The notes below the pieces were generated by a model. The model did not search any database. It worked only from the letters and a program-made list of their open reading frames with translations, and was not told the origin of the DNA. From Angiostrongylus vasorum (Eukaryota; Nematoda; Chromadorea; Rhabditida; Metastrongylidae), in NCBI GenBank assembly GCA_018806985.1, contig JADANN010000192.1, positions 806,001-870,000 of the forward strand: a stretch of 64,000 nt of DNA. Reading direction: 5' to 3'. A program made the position numbers and the translations under genes. Of this stretch, positions 8,880 to 22,215 are shown piece by piece; within the stretch, counting starts at the first letter, position 1, and each line of letters starts with the position of its first letter.

Positions 8880-11480
8880 CCCTGAGAGAACCGTTGAATC
8901 GAAAAAGGTGAGCGCAGACTTTCAGGCCTTTCAGTTGTTTGGCGGCTACTTGGAGAAGCTCTGATGCGGGCCAATCCGCTCTTCTTCTTTTATCTAATTC
9001 CTCGTTCATGTTATTTTTTTATGCTCGTAGACCTCTCAAGCCATAAGTGCGAGGTGATCACTGTAATCAGAGAACCGTCCTGTTTGATTTGTCGGCTTTC
9101 GCACTATGGGTTTTGCATGAACCGGGTCTTCCGATTTATACGTAGTTCGGGTTTTTTCCCGCTTCGTTGAGCTCATTGATCATTGTCTCTGCTTCGCTGC
9201 ACCATTTGAAAAAGATGGCGATGTCGTCGGTGAAACGAAGGTTTGGTAAGAATTTTCCAGCAATAAGCATCCCTTTCTCACCCGTTGAGTGACTTCATTA
9301 CTCACTCCAGTGCGGCACTAAACAGTTTTGACGATATGGTGTCTCCTTGTCGAACGCCTTTTTCTATGGGTATGGTAAGAGGTTAAGGAAGAGCTATAGT
9401 TCCTAATGCAGCTTCGCTAACGGTTTGACAGAGTTTTTAAACAGGAAGGTTCCACTCCTTGGTCGACGAGCGCTGACATGATTGCATTTGTTTCGACACT
9501 GTCGAAAGCTTTTTCGTGAGAGACAAAAAGTTAAGACTAGGGGAGGTGGTATTTCCGACAGACTTCAGTGGTCCCGAGCACAATTTGGATGTGGTCAATG
9601 CAGCAAAATTGTTGTCGAAATGTTGCTTGTTCCACTGGCTGAGCTTCGTATCCGTAACAGAATAATCTTCATTAATACCTTGTGGAGTACACTCAACAAC
9701 CATATCGGATGAAGGTTGTGGTGATCCATTGGTCACCTTCCCTGGGTGAGGCGTTCTTCACTGGTTTGCGTTTTTTCTTCTTGAGGATAGGCTGTCACAT
9801 GGCTTGCGTGAAGTGCACGTAAATTGTGGCTTCCAGTTGTAACGAAATCGGAGGTGATATCATCGGATTTTGGGGCTCTGCTTCTTTTTCATGCTTTCTG
9901 TCGCAACTCGAGAATCCAAAGCAGAAGAATTCAAGGTGGTTTTTTTCCCCAAAGAAGATTTTTAAAGTTCAGGACGGAGATTGTGAAACGGAAACGGTTA
10001 GTCTAGAACGTTTCCGTTATCAATTGCATATCGTTGCGGTAAGTTTCGGTAAGCCCGTCTTCGTTCTTCAGAGCTGAGAGAGAAACATTACAATCGCACA
10101 AGTTCCAACGACGTTATTTCGGACTGGTTCTCTTCTCTTTTGCTTCTAGTAGTTTCTTCTGCAAGTACAGATGCTGATGTTCTTGCAACGCTCTTAGAGA
10201 GCTGGCATTTATTACGTATTAAACCTGTTCCTGTAGGATCATACCTCAGTTTCCTTCTCTTCTCAACCAACTTCTTAGTGGTAATAGAGAAGTCATCAGA
10301 TCTTCTAGCTTGAGGAAATAAGGGAGAATTTAGCACAACTTTCCAGTCCTTCGATAAGCAGCTCGTAATCTGCGGTTAGGCCTTCCTTAATCTGCCAGTC
10401 ATCTTTGGATAGGATTTCGTTCAGAATGTTCTCATCATATACAGCAAGAGTTTTTCTTCATGTTCGATCACACAAATTCTCTTTCTAGCTTACGACAGAA
10501 TCAAATCTTGGCGCAAAAGGCGGTGATAGGAAACAGTACAGAATGACGGCACTATTGATATGTCAAGTATTTACCACCTTCTGTTTGCCAGAATATGGTC
10601 GATCTCTGCATAAGTCGTGCCATTATGAAACTCTGGTGTACAGCAGCAAATTTCTTTTTTCTGGAAAAAACGAGTTTTCGTGGAAGAGATGTGCTGAAGA
10701 CAAGAGTCTTGCAAGACGGTTCCCATTTTCATTTCTTTCTCCTATTTCAAAAATTTCCGACCCTGTATTGGCTGTAGTTAGCCGTTCCTACTCTTGCGTT
10801 GAAAATTTTCGAGAAAAAAATTTATGATGCGCTTTATCATTGTGAATAACTTTCTCCAACAGGTTTTAGAACGCATCAAATTCGCATTCATCAGCTGCAT
10901 CGGTCCGTGAGTAGCAATTGATGACTATGATCCTCTTATAACGCGTCAGTTGAAGACGGATAACGGCCATGCGAGGAGAGAGGGTCTCGTACGAGTCGAC
11001 GAGATGGACAATGGACGAGTGCACGGCAAAGTCTACACCACCGAAATCTTGTGGCGTGACGTTTTCTGCGTGTATGACAAATGTCCCGTTGTTCAGTTTT
11101 GCGTATGTCGGTGCTCGTGATTTTTGTTTCTTGTAATCCAGTCACATGAAATTTGATGCGTTCCGATGCTTCAAGAAAGGCGTGAAGATCGGCATCTGTA
11201 TCTATCTGTGGAGAGTCTTCTAGCATTACACCAGATTAAGAAACAATCTTCATGGCGTGTCGTGCGTGTGTTCGTCGAGTTTGGTTTCAGTGACGCCCTG
11301 CGTAACCCGAGAATTTTGTCGCTTCTCACCGGTTGTCCCACCGCCCGACGTCATAGACCGCAGCATCCAGTGTGTGGGGTACTGAGGTTGGCCTACTGCT
11401 GGTTGAGCAATTTGATTACCTCTGGAGTTCTGCCCCTAACCTTGCAAGGGCGTATCTAGGTCTTCGATGTAAATCCGATG
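8880..11480 (-). mobile_element. RTE family 2, heavily decayed near-full-length copy
   Basis: On the minus strand it begins with endonuclease blocks (DLHAFLEASERIKFHVTGLQ at ~11190-11130; a block with SIVHLVDS at ~11010). It continues with NARVGTAN..GSEIFEIGERN near 10800-10730, AEIDHILANRRW near 10590 and a connector around 10336-10090. The reverse transcriptase palm near 9540-9330 includes a KAFDSVETNAIMSAL-like block and a QGDT block. Many stops and shifts are present. It is distinct from family 1 in sequence. Confidence 0.7.
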
Positions 11481-11765
11481 GAAGTATCCTTTCGGCAATG
11501 ACTCCCTTCTTCCTAGTAGCTGATTCGGAGACAATGTTAAAACCGAAGTCGGAAACAAAATGGTAATGAGAAATAACTGAAAAATAATGACTTCTCAAGC
11601 ACGATGCAGACACCCAGCAAAGCCAGGCAAATTCCATGCGAAACACAATTCTATATTTGGCGTCGAACGCTATCGTCAGTATCACACAGCCACAAAAAAG
11701 CAATTTCTTCTCGTATATAATCTATTCTTTTTTAGATATCTTCTTCTAGAGTGAAAAGTTTAACC
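11481..11765. other. No recognisable feature
   Basis: No domain, repeat or RNA gene recognised between the RTE remnant and the R380 repeat. Confidence 0.4.
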
Positions 11766-12045
11766 ATTCCAATGGTCTACCACCTCATTGTGGCTAAGAG
11801 GAGATTCTGGGTTTTGGGCTGCGATGCATAGCAGAGGTTCACACCACAAGCGGAGTCTCCCAAACTGAAAAACAGCTCGATATTTTTATTAAAAAAGCTC
11901 AACTAAGAGCAAATGGATGTTAGATATCACCACCTTCCAGGTACCAAAATAGCCGCATGGTGGGAAATTTTCCTCTGACTCACAACGGTGGCTACTCCCT
12001 TTTGGTGAGAGCTGAGGAAATCCCAAGCTGCGTTGAGCTCAGGAG
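11766..12045 (+). repeat. R380 repeat, degraded copy
   Basis: Starts CCAATGGTCTACCACCTCATTGTGG and keeps the blocks for the CCACCTTCCAGGTACCAAAATAGC region. It is the most diverged of the six copies and directly precedes an RTE family 2 5' fragment. Confidence 0.6.
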
Positions 12046-12189
12046 TCCAGAGACAATAGCTACACCAGCTTAATTTTTAGATTGGTATCCATCACATTGG
12101 GAGCTGCCGCTTACGACGGCAAGCGTTGAGAAAGCCGGTGAGGAGCGAGCAAATGTAGGGTTCAACAGGATGTTATTAGAAAGGACAAA

Positions 12190-14000
12190 ATGAGCTCGTC
12201 CAATGCACGCCGTGGAGACTGGTTCCTGCTGTGCATCTATAATGCCAGGACAGTCTTTTTCAGGCACCGAAATTCACGTTATTCATGAAACCAGTCAAAT
12301 CAAATTCGATGTGATCGCACTAAGACACTTGACACTTGAATGGCCCGTCCTCATTGGTTGTGCGGGTTCCATCATAATCTCCATTTTTCGGAGATTTGCT
12401 GATTAAGCCATTGTGGTTCCCTGGAATCCTGAGGTCAGCCTGGCCAAAGTCTGCTCCAGGTCCTCCCCACAGGCAGTCGCAGCCCTTGTGGAACAGAGGA
12501 AGATTTGCCACCGTGCGACTTTGATATTAGGACGGCGGTGGATCCTAGTATTGGTTTAGTCTTAGCTAGGCTTTCTGTACATCGCACTCGGACACTCAGA
12601 AACACCTCCCAGCCACGATGAGGCACTAAACCGTTGGGAGTGATCGCACTATAAAAAACAAAAAGCAGGAAGACCGACACATACCAGTTAGATGACGGAG
12701 CCCTTGTCATTCGTGAAAACAAATTTCTATTACAAAATGTCGGAGATGCTGGTTTGATGCACACCCATCTATTTTCCATCTAGTCACTTCATACGAAATC
12801 CTATCACCATGCGAAAAAGACTTTCTGTAAAATCGTTATTGGAGTCTTCAATGCCAGATTGGGAACGGCAAACAAAAATGAATGCGGGATAGAGAAATTC
12901 GGAATAGGATAACGAAATAAGAGTGAAAATCGTCTCGTAGGACTCCTGTCCGCTGCAAGTTTCTTCATTGGAAATTCATTTTTTCTAGAATAGAGACGAT
13001 CGCCGATGGACATGGAAGTCTCTTAAAGGCGCGATTCATGTGGAAATCGATCATGTTCTCAGGAACAGGAAGCGGTGCCTCTTTGACATCATGGTAGCAC
13101 CTGGATTCTGTAGTGGATCTGATCACCGTCTTCTCTGTGCAAAGATTCGTTTCAGCCATAAGCTGGGAAGCAACCTTTGTCATTGCCTCAGAAAAACGAA
13201 GCAGGTCGTGAATGACGAGTCGTATATTCTCAATAAAATCTTCACCTAGTATGACTTGCAGATAAACAAAGACCTGGTGAGGACTACGCGCTGCTTGTTG
13301 AGGGTCTAAAAAACTAGCCGAAGTCGTCGCCCAAGCTCCTCGAACAAAAAATTTCAGACTGCATCTCCATCTTGAACAATGTCACTGGGTTATAGAAGTC
13401 TGTCGGGAGTACCACCTCTTCTTTGTCCTAACTTTCATCGACAACAAAAAAGCATTTCACAAAGTCGAAACGAAAGCAATTTTGTCAGTGCTCGTCAATC
13501 AAGGAGCGGAGTCGTCCTATATGCGAAAACTAGCAGCCTGTTATTGGAACTACAGCGCAATTACCCAACTTTTTTCGTTAACTACTCATCATACTCATAG
13601 AAAGAAAAGGACTCGACAGGTCGATGCAATATCGCCAAAGCTTAAGTTACTACCAAGCTGTTGTGAGTAATGAAGTCACTCAATTGGGCCGACGAAGGCA
13701 TACATATTCGTGAAGAACTATCAAATCTTCGTTTCACTGAAGAATCCGTCATTTTTCGAGCACCAGTGAAGCTGACGCAATGCTAAATAAACTAGACGAA
13801 GCTAAAGAAGGCTGTATGAAGCATAAATAAGACAAAGATTTCGTTCATGAAGAATCCATAGTCCGAAGGTGAACAAATAGAACTGGATGGTTCTCTGACT
13901 TCAAAAACCACCTCGCACCTGTAGGCTAGACGTTGGCTGAACATTGGGAAAAGCATGGAGGAAGAATTAGGTAGAAGAAGGAGTAAAACATTTGCCCCAC
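12190..14000 (+). mobile_element. RTE family 2, second decayed copy
   Basis: The 5' block is at 12200-12320 (CASIMPGQSFSGTEIHVI, then QIKFDVIAL). It is interrupted by R380 at 12330-12642. It resumes with a VFNARLGTANKNECGIEKF block at ~12840-12900, MEIDHVLRNRKRCLFD at 13040, a GSDHRLLCAKIRFSHK endonuclease block to ~13165, and the palm region FIDNKKAFHKVETKAILSVL at ~13430-13490. It decays beyond ~13650. It is not translatable as a whole. Confidence 0.7.
12330..12642 (-). repeat. R380 repeat nested in RTE family 2
   Basis: Minus-oriented copy ending at AAACCGTTGGGAG (12642). It interrupts the RTE family 2 endonuclease, so R380 inserted after that RTE copy. Confidence 0.7.
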
Positions 14001-14199
14001 TCGGACCACTCGAAGGATCCAGCGACCAATTAACGGACCTGAATCTCTGTGCTCACCATTTCGATTTGATAGTCCTCCCAGGGCTCTGTTACACGGCAAA
14101 CACATGGGCTGATACCTCAACCACGTCAAGAATATTATCTTCATATCTATGTCTATCTGCATGTTCTATCATATACCATCTATATCTACATCTTCCTTT

Positions 14200-14490
14200 A
14201 GGGGCTGGCAGTTCAGCACTGTCTGGGTACATCCATTCTTGCCATCCAAGGTGGTACGATCTAGCCTTGGTATTTCAAGGCTCCAGGAGAATCAAACTAA
14301 AAGCATTTAACGAAATTCATGAAAAAAATGACAAACCGGCGTTCTTCAAGCAGCATCCACACGCAGGAAGTTCGAACACTTTCTTGGATGATGCATGTGA
14401 AGAGATAAATGGAAGACAAGAAGTGCATAGATCCGCACATTAGGTGTGATGACAGGTTGTGCAAAATAAAAGAGTGATAAATAAAACTTG
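14200..14490 (+). repeat. SINE-C, degraded copy
   Basis: Shares body blocks (AACGAAATTCATGA.., GATCCGCACATTAGGTGTGA, GCAAAATAAA tail) with the better copy at 46.76-47.13 kb. The head with A and B boxes is not clear here. The longest ORF across it (13955-14443) spans RTE and SINE sequence and is not a gene. Confidence 0.5.
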
Positions 14491-17400
14491 TGAAGCTTTA
14501 TGGACGAATGAAGTCGCTGAGGCAGTTTCACTTCTTAAGCAGTTTTTGCAAAGTTGTCTAGATGTTTGGAAGAATGTTAGTGTCTAAGTAAACGCTCAGG
14601 CGGTCATAGTGGATTGGACAGATTTTCGGTTCTCGCTCATCCTTTGCAACGTTCAGTAGTGTGATGAATGGCTGCGCACTACCGTGCAGAAAAAATTGGT
14701 CGTTTTCTGTTGACCAATGAATGACGCATTCATCGAAGCTCCTGATGTATTTCATCGATTTATTGGATCGACGTCTCCGTTGCAATTATTTGAGTGGATT
14801 CAAGAAACTGTGATGAGTAAAACCAATTGCAATTCATCAAGCAGTAGGGGTGACAACAGTTCGGTTTTTGGAGGTAATGCGTCCCTTCACCGCGGTACAA
14901 ATTAGCTTTTTAGACACTGAGCCGACCGCTACTGGTTATCACAGAGGTTCCATTGAAACATATACAATAAGGTTACAAATGCGACATTAATTTCCGAGAT
15001 ATTTAATGGCATGAGTTAGGATATGTTGGGTCAAAGTCGAAAATAATTGTCATGTTCGTATCCAATGCATTGTGTGCAATGCATCGCCAATTATTGACTG
15101 GCTTTCATGGTAAAGGCAAGTATAAATCTCGATCATCAGTATACAAGTACCTGAGAGCCACCATAATACCGTTCTGACCAGTAACACCGCCGCATACAGG
15201 GAATTAAACGAAACAAAAAACTAATTCGAAAAGCAACGTTTGTATGATAAGAATTATAGAAATTAGCTCTTTAGACACTTAAACCAGTAAAAAACACTAA
15301 CTTACAAAGATACAGGAAAAACTTTGCACAGCAAAACAAGCAATCAGATGGAAGTGATTTATATATGATATACGGACCTCGTTGCATCCCCAGTTGTTAG
15401 TGTGGTCATGCCTTGAATGCACACCGACATCTCTGCGTTTAACACGTATATGAAACAATGGCGGGTGTTAAGGATTGGGAGTTATGCAGTGATTCTTTGT
15501 GCTGAGTTCCAAGGTACCATCGGGTGTTTTTCCTTCTTTTACTCGGGTATTATTTAAAGAAAAACTTGTAGGTAATTGGAAAACTATCATGTGTGGTCCA
15601 GTTGAGCCGCCATCTCAGAAATGTAAATATGCATCTTCTCAGCGACATCCTTTGTCCATGTGCGTTTGGCTTCCGTGATAAAAATACAATCTCAATCGAA
15701 ATGGCTCACATCCTCAGGAATGACTTGTTCTACACTTTTTTGACACTGGTTTTTTGGTAAGCTCTTGACTATCAACAACATTTGCGTGTTTGGGATTTTT
15801 CTAAAAACTGAACATTTTCCCAACAGTAATCATTGTAGCGATATATAAAGACTGCTTGCGTTTTGCCCAGCCTACTTACTGAGTACAGTTCCAAATTCGC
15901 GATTGAAGCTCTAAACAGAAAGGCCTTCGCCGCCTTTCGTTCAGCAGAAACTGAAAGAAATAGATGTAGTGCTTTATTGAACACTTGGAAAATTTCAAGA
16001 ACTGACTTCTACGGGTACTCCATCAGCTTTTGATCACAATGAGCTTTGTCTCGAATTCATCCCTTAGGCAAACGGCTTCGTCACAACTATAAGAGATTGA
16101 GTGGATGTCTTTCCTTCTCTCAGGCGCCTGAATGCGATTATATCTCGTATTTAGTGATAACACTGATAAAGGTATTGTACCGTAATCGTGCAATTGCAAA
16201 ACACGAACTGATTCCCAAGATCAGACCGAAAGCCATGTCTTAGAGTTTGGTCCTCACCTGTCCTCACGAGGTCTTCCCCAGATCCCTGTAGTGGCCACGA
16301 ATACAATTTTCATGTCGGATTAATATGCAATGTTCGTTCCAAATCGCGGATCTCAAAGAACGGCCGGCACCGTGACCACTTGGACAAATACGAATGGAAC
16401 AAAGAAAGCGATATATATTAAGATAACAGAAAGCGACATTAGAGAGTATTAGAGAGATATTAGATATGTGATGTACTCGAAGAGATGACTATTCACTCCG
16501 AAGTTAACTGAAAGTCGTTTTAGCAAACGTATTGTTTTCTCATGCGCTAGCTGTTCTAGTACTAACTGCTGCAGGATGGATTGTCGGCAGGAAAAGAAAT
16601 CGTTATCAGTCGACAACCAGTCAACAACCGTTTTGCACAAAAAGGTGAGTGTGGTTCGGCAGAATTAATCCTGCAGCAGTCGGTATTATGTGAACTAGCG
16701 AATTGCGGAAATCATTGGCGTTAATAATCAACACGAATTTGGTAAAGATGTTTATTTAACTAACGCTTCGATGTCTTCTGTTCCTCACTCCTGCTGACTA
16801 AATAAACCATGATAGTACTAATCTATTAACCTTCTAAATTTCTACAATAATGAGTTCGAAAACTCGTGCAGAAATTTATGAAACTCCAAAGCTCAGGAAT
16901 GAAAAGTGATCTACTGTCTCCCCTTTAGCACATCGAACATACAAAGTATTGGAGAAAAAGTGGGGAACCTTTCTGGGGCGAAAACTGTGCCACCTAGACC
17001 AGGTATATTATATAAAGCAAAATCCATTGTCCTTCTCAACGTTTGACGTGAGCTGCACTATATCACATTGCGTTTTTCAAATCTACGGAATCCTCTGTAA
17101 AAAGCAGGAAGTGTTTCGTCCGATCTTCAACAAACACACGCCAATTCAGCAGAGAGAGGAAACCTTTGCTTTGAAAACGTTCTCTGGAAGATGGGAAAAT
17201 TCTCTATGAAATGCCAATGCGTATAAATGACATTGAGTGTCACTCTCAGCACAACTACAACCAGCGACCTTAGACTTCCCCTATCTTATGTTTTATTGTC
17301 TTTACTAAATTTTTTTTGCAGAACTAAGCATTGACGCATCAACTATGAGCAGATAAAGAATCTGCTCATTTGCGATGAAGATCAAAAAGTCTGAAGACCT

Positions 17401-17500
17401 ATGTCGGTATTCTTATCCACTGCAGTTGACTATTTCGATGCACATCACAAAAATCTCGTAGTAGTAATTTTTGCATGATCACTCATCGATTTTTTTAACT
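14491..17500. other. About 3 kb with no recognised gene
   Basis: Short ORFs occur on both strands (for example 14558-14785 minus, 15772-15984 minus, 16949-17209 plus). I recognise no family in any of them and see no second copy in the window that would support coding. A stretch near 16735-16800 resembles the ATAAACATCTTTACC plus hammerhead-like end found at 54.65 kb. Confidence 0.5.
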
Positions 17501-17504
17501 AATA

Positions 17505-20360
17505 TGAGGTCACCTGTAGTCCCGCTGATCGGCGAGTGACCTGAGCGGGCGCCAGTAAATCTTCCATTTTTTCTCTGTCACGTGCAACAATTGTCCAGTG
17601 CGTTCTGCTCGCTCTAGAGACTCGTCGAGCGTCATATCTTTCTTCTAGGCTTCTCGTGAACAACTCTGACCATCGCGTTGGTGGTCTTCCTGCAGTACGG
17701 TCGGCATTCCGAGGAATCCATTCACTAGCAGCTCATGTCCATCGGTTGTCATTCATACGCATTACGTGTCCGGCCCAACTTATCTTCGACTGTTTGGCGT
17801 ACAGAACGGCATCTTTGATTTCTGATCGCTGACGCAGGACGGAGCTTCGGATCTCATCCCTTACTTGTGTGAAACGGGATACTCCTAGCATCATCCTTTC
17901 GACTGCGCCTTCGATAACGCTGAGTGACCTTTCATTCTGCTTACGCAGCGACCAGGTTTCTGACGCATACGTTAGGGGCAGGAAGTACCGTTGAGTCGAA
18001 AAGACGGGCACGGAGTCGAGTGTTCATTGTCCTCTTCACTACATCGTCGATGCTCTTGAAAGCTCCTCAGCCGCTCGTTTATTTCTGCTCAACTCTGCAG
18101 CTAAGTCGTTCAACATGTTGACTTCCCGACATGGATAGACATAACTGGAGCATTCGGAGATAATCGTTCCGTTGAGCGTGAATGGGGTATACGAAACTAA
18201 TCGTTCTTCACAAAGTCGGCAAGCATTCGTTCCGCTTAGGTAATGTTTGGTGTTATAAGGACGATGCCATCAGCAAAGCGAAAATGGTGTAAATGTCGAC
18301 CATCGATTTTCACTCCCATGTTATCCAATTCCAGTGCTCGCATGACGTTCTGGAGGGTGGCGGTAAATAATTTTGGCGAGTTGGTATCGCCTTGGCTAAC
18401 CCCTCTTTTGACGTCGATGTTAGTATCGTCGTAGAATGGTGAAATCTTGGTTGTGAAATCTTTGTTTAGCCCACTAAGATTCTTCACACTCCGAGTAGGG
18501 ACCCCCTGATTATCAAGGACTTCCATGACTGCTTCCATCTCAGTTGAGTCAAAGGCCTTCTTCAAATCGATGAAAGTGAGACAGAGCTGTCTTTTGTACT
18601 CTCGCGATACTTCGATGAGTCTTGTTAGCGTGTGGATGTGGTCCATCGTTCTAAATCCTTTTCGAAACCCTGCTTGCTCACATGACTGGCCTTCGTCCAG
18701 TGTTCTGTCATTCCTGTTTAGGATGACGTGTGTGTTAAGTTTGTAGACGAGGAACAGTAAGCAGATGGGGCAATAGCCAATATTGCGGAGTTCATCTTTT
18801 TTAAACAACGCCACTCCCTTACACTCTTTTACTGAGCAGGAACCTTGCATTAAGACAGGTAACTTGTGAACAGCAGAGGTAGTGTGTTTACGAGGAGTAG
18901 CGGAAGGTTCTTCAGATGCTCAGATCTTATCCTCGCCGGACTGGTGTTCTATTTCTCACCGAAGAAATAGAATGTCGGATTTCGAAAGGGAGAACCGGTG
19001 TTACAACATATCCGTCCTCATTTATTTCATATGAGCGAAGGGAAAATGTGGCCATCGAAGGGATAGGAGTGGTAATCGTGAATGATTTCCTTTATTGCCG
19101 CTCTTGAAGCTGTAACTGTTCTGACTGGGCGTCAGAGTCCACTTATCTTGGTTTGTAATCGGTGAAGCTTCGAAAAAGGTTCTCAAATGCTTTTCCCTTC
19201 CTCTGAAGCTTCCATTATAATTGCTACTCTTTTTCTCTTGAAAAGACTTTTTATCGCCTGTCTGTGTTGTTTAGCTAGCTCCGTAGGGGTTTGAGTTTGC
19301 TGTTGCTCGTGCGATTCCACGCTGGCGTTTCTTTCAAACTCTCAGCTTTCATGGCGCCAACATGAAGATGTTGAATGGGCCTATCGCATGAAGAACGGCA
19401 TCCTTCCAACAGCAGTCGAATATCCTGAATAAGTTTTAGTTTATGGTCGATTTGGGACTCGGTTTTATTTCAATTTATTCGATTTTTCCCTTTGCGGAGG
19501 AGAATAAATTGTTGCAAAAGTGGATAGCCTGATACAGTGTAGAACTTTGTTAAGCAGAGACACTGTTCAACCATTTCTGAACCGTAAACGTCCGACCCGG
19601 GTTTTTTAGTTGTTCGCATAAATCGACGAAATTCTTGCAGACGAGGATGTTTGCCCCCGTCCACTCCTCTATTGTCACATGTTTCAAGAAACAATTCTTC
19701 TCCGGTGTCATAGACGGCGTTGAATGGGTGGCGTCGTTTCGTCTGGGCCAGTCCAATGACCTCGTTGCTTATCGTTCTTGCCCGCATTGTCAATTCCTCT
19801 ATCGAAGACTAAGATGCCCTTACTTTAGTCCTTTGCTACTTTGGCAGCCTGGAATGGCTGCGAGATATTAGCATCTTCTCCATACTCCTTCTAACCAATG
19901 CTGCCGAATCGGAGAATCTTTTTGGAGTTAGGGGAATGAGACCTGCTTTTTTAGTGTGTTAGGCGTTCGATACCCACGTATAGCTCGCTGAGTTCTGAAC
20001 GTGGGGGGCTAGGTATACTCACGGGTAGCTTGCTAGTCTCTCTCAATGCAGACGAGATAGCTTATTTGTTGGAGGCGACTCCTAATTCTTTCCTATTGCC
20101 AATTAATTGGTGACCTTGGGTCGAATTGACTTGCACAATACAATTCGCATAAACGGAAGCACACCCATGCTGAGCATGCATGACTACGCCCTTATAAGCA
20201 GAGAATGTGTGTATCAAATCGACGTAGCGAAAACAGGATGTTCACTCCTTAGATTCAACAGCTTCTTAGTGAAACGAAGGTCGCTTTTAGTCGGCAGTTA
20301 ACTATCAGCCACGTGGGAACGTTGCCTCGCGACTAATCGGCATCAGATCCGCCTATGAGA
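17505..20360 (-). mobile_element. RTE family 1, copy C (internally deleted)
   Basis: On the minus strand there is a 5' region (20360-19800), an endonuclease start near 19793 (TISNEVIGLAQTKRRHPFNA), a gap, and then a long reverse transcriptase frame at 18850-18236. That frame has LKKAFDSTEMEAVMEVLD, GVSQGDTNSPKLF and HFRFADGIVLI. The catalytic FADD is FADG, so the second aspartate is lost. The C-terminal SVIEGAVERMMLGVSRF block is at 17950-17870. The 3' end (CTACAGGTGACC, minus strand) is near 17510. The endonuclease-to-RT segment around 19440-19140 is shortened relative to the 36.8 and 53.2 kb copies. Confidence 0.85.
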
Positions 20361-20700
20361 GAGGTGGTTTCCAAGACATTCAGAAGGAATTTAATTGTGG
20401 AATCAATAAAGAAAATTAACCTATGGTTTAATGCGTCATTCACGCATTTCGTCCTGTTCAGCTTCTGATTTTTGTTAAACTTTATCGATTTAGTAGAAAA
20501 CGGCAGTGGAACCAATGGACTACGATCAAATCTTAATCAAGTCGCTGTGCATAGTACAGTCATGACGAAGTACTAGACGAACTCTGTTCCAAACTTACAC
20601 CGTCCCAGCACAATGCTTTCGCACATTGAAGAAAGTGGGTGTTTTGTGACGACGCCAAAACTCCACGATGGATTTATATGCTTAGAAAACGATAGAGAAG
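20361..20700. other. Probable 5' portion or intron of astacin copy 2
   Basis: No signal-peptide exon is recognisable here although a maturation-site exon follows at ~20705. No other feature seen. Confidence 0.35.
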
Positions 20701-20939
20701 CATTTTCGACGAAACTGAACATATCCAACAAGGTGCTCGTACGAAAAGGCTAGTGTTGAAGAAGGCCACCTCAGTGAACGCGACATGGACGAACGGTGTT
20801 TTCTATGCGTTCAATACATCAAGTTCGTTTGTCCTTGCCAAAAGTGGAAAAAACTGCCAGTTTTATTCTCAGTGGCTTAAGAGCGATAGCCATTCTTAGA
20901 TGTATAAAAGAAATAAAGGACAAATTGTAACGATACTGT

Positions 20940-21260
20940 TAACCTTTTATTTACTGCCTATTGCAATTTTGCATGGAAGGGTATTATGTGTGAAACATTC
21001 ACAATGATTTTGAGATATTTGCAAAACGCCGGACCGCAGGTGTCCGCGGTAGGGAACGAACACAGTGTTACCCTCTTCGGGGGGCTAACGCGCTCACCAC
21101 CACACCATGCGAGTCTTTCGTTCCTCTTGTCTCGCAGCTAGACTTATTTATTTTTTCTAGTATTATGATTAGTATTCTCACACATGTATCCACCACAGAC
21201 ATCTGCGGTCTGGAGTTTCGCAAATATCTCTGTATCATTATGGTTGTAACGACATTAACA
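20940..21260. repeat. SINE-B fold-back inside astacin copy 2 intron
   Basis: A left SINE-B end (GATTTTGAGATATTTGCAAAAC, 21012) is followed by a second, inverted end at 21180-21255 (ACATCTGCGGTCTGGAG..GCAAATATCTC..CATTATGGTTGTAAC). The two ends can pair as a stem. Confidence 0.6.
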
Positions 21261-22029
21261 AATATTTTTATTATGAATAATAACAACGACGATAACAATA
21301 GAGTAACATACTAATGGTAATAAGTTTTAGTAATGGCTCTTTGTGACAACGCCTAAAGATGTTAGACCGAAAAAACTTTGAAAAAATCATGTGAAGATTA
21401 ACGAAAAGGCATGAAGAGGAAGCGCAGAAAAATTCTGTTCCGGTGGGCCTCGCCTCCTATCCGGCCATCTTAGCCACATTCCTCTGCAGAAACTGTACAA
21501 ATTTTCTCTTAGTCTTAAACTCATTTATTCTTACGAGTTAAATTTAAAACTGCAGGCCCCATAACCGGAATTTGTTCGAAATGGCTGCAAAGATTTGGAA
21601 TGATGCAACCTGTATCGACCTTGTGGGAGACAAAAATGGCTTGTCCCATCCCATGGCAAACAGATGAAACGCTTCTTAGATCGGGTTTTTTGCAGATAAA
21701 GATAAGGTGGTTTTGGTCAAGGACCCGGTATCCCTATGCGGACGTTGCCCGACTTGGAGGAGATCAACTGCTCTCCGTAGGGAACGGAATCCAACAGTGC
21801 TACGCATCTAAGATCATAATACAACATGTTTTAACATTTTTTTTCTTGTCTGACTAAGCATTTGTTTCCCACAAATCAATTCAACGGTTCAGTAAGGTCC
21901 GCTGTGCACGAGATTGGCCATATTCTTGGATTACCCCATGCAATGTCACGATATGACCGCGACAATTACATTATGAACAACTAGTATTACGTTGACGTGG
22001 GTTGTTGTGAATGCAGTAGTGCCACTATT

Positions 22030-22215
22030 CAAAGTGACTCCACAGAACAATGATGAGATGTTTGCAAAACTCCAGACCGCAGGTGTCTACGGTAAGGAAC
22101 GAACGCGCTATCACCCTTTCTGGAGTCTAACGCGTTCACCACCACACTATGCGTGTCATTCGCTTTGCCTGTCTCTCAACTAGTTTTATCGACCGGGCTA
22201 TTAGTTATCACCCGT
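22030..22215 (-). repeat. SINE-B copy in astacin copy 2 intron
   Basis: Full core on the minus strand, between the zinc-site exon and the Met-turn exon. It extends to the block ATTAGTTATCACCCGTCAACG shared with 23.76 and 56.49 kb. Confidence 0.7.

Noticed and set aside
13955..14443. 162-codon open frame on the plus strand
   Set aside because: It runs across the decayed RTE family 2 end and a SINE-C copy; no domain is visible and no paralog keeps the frame.
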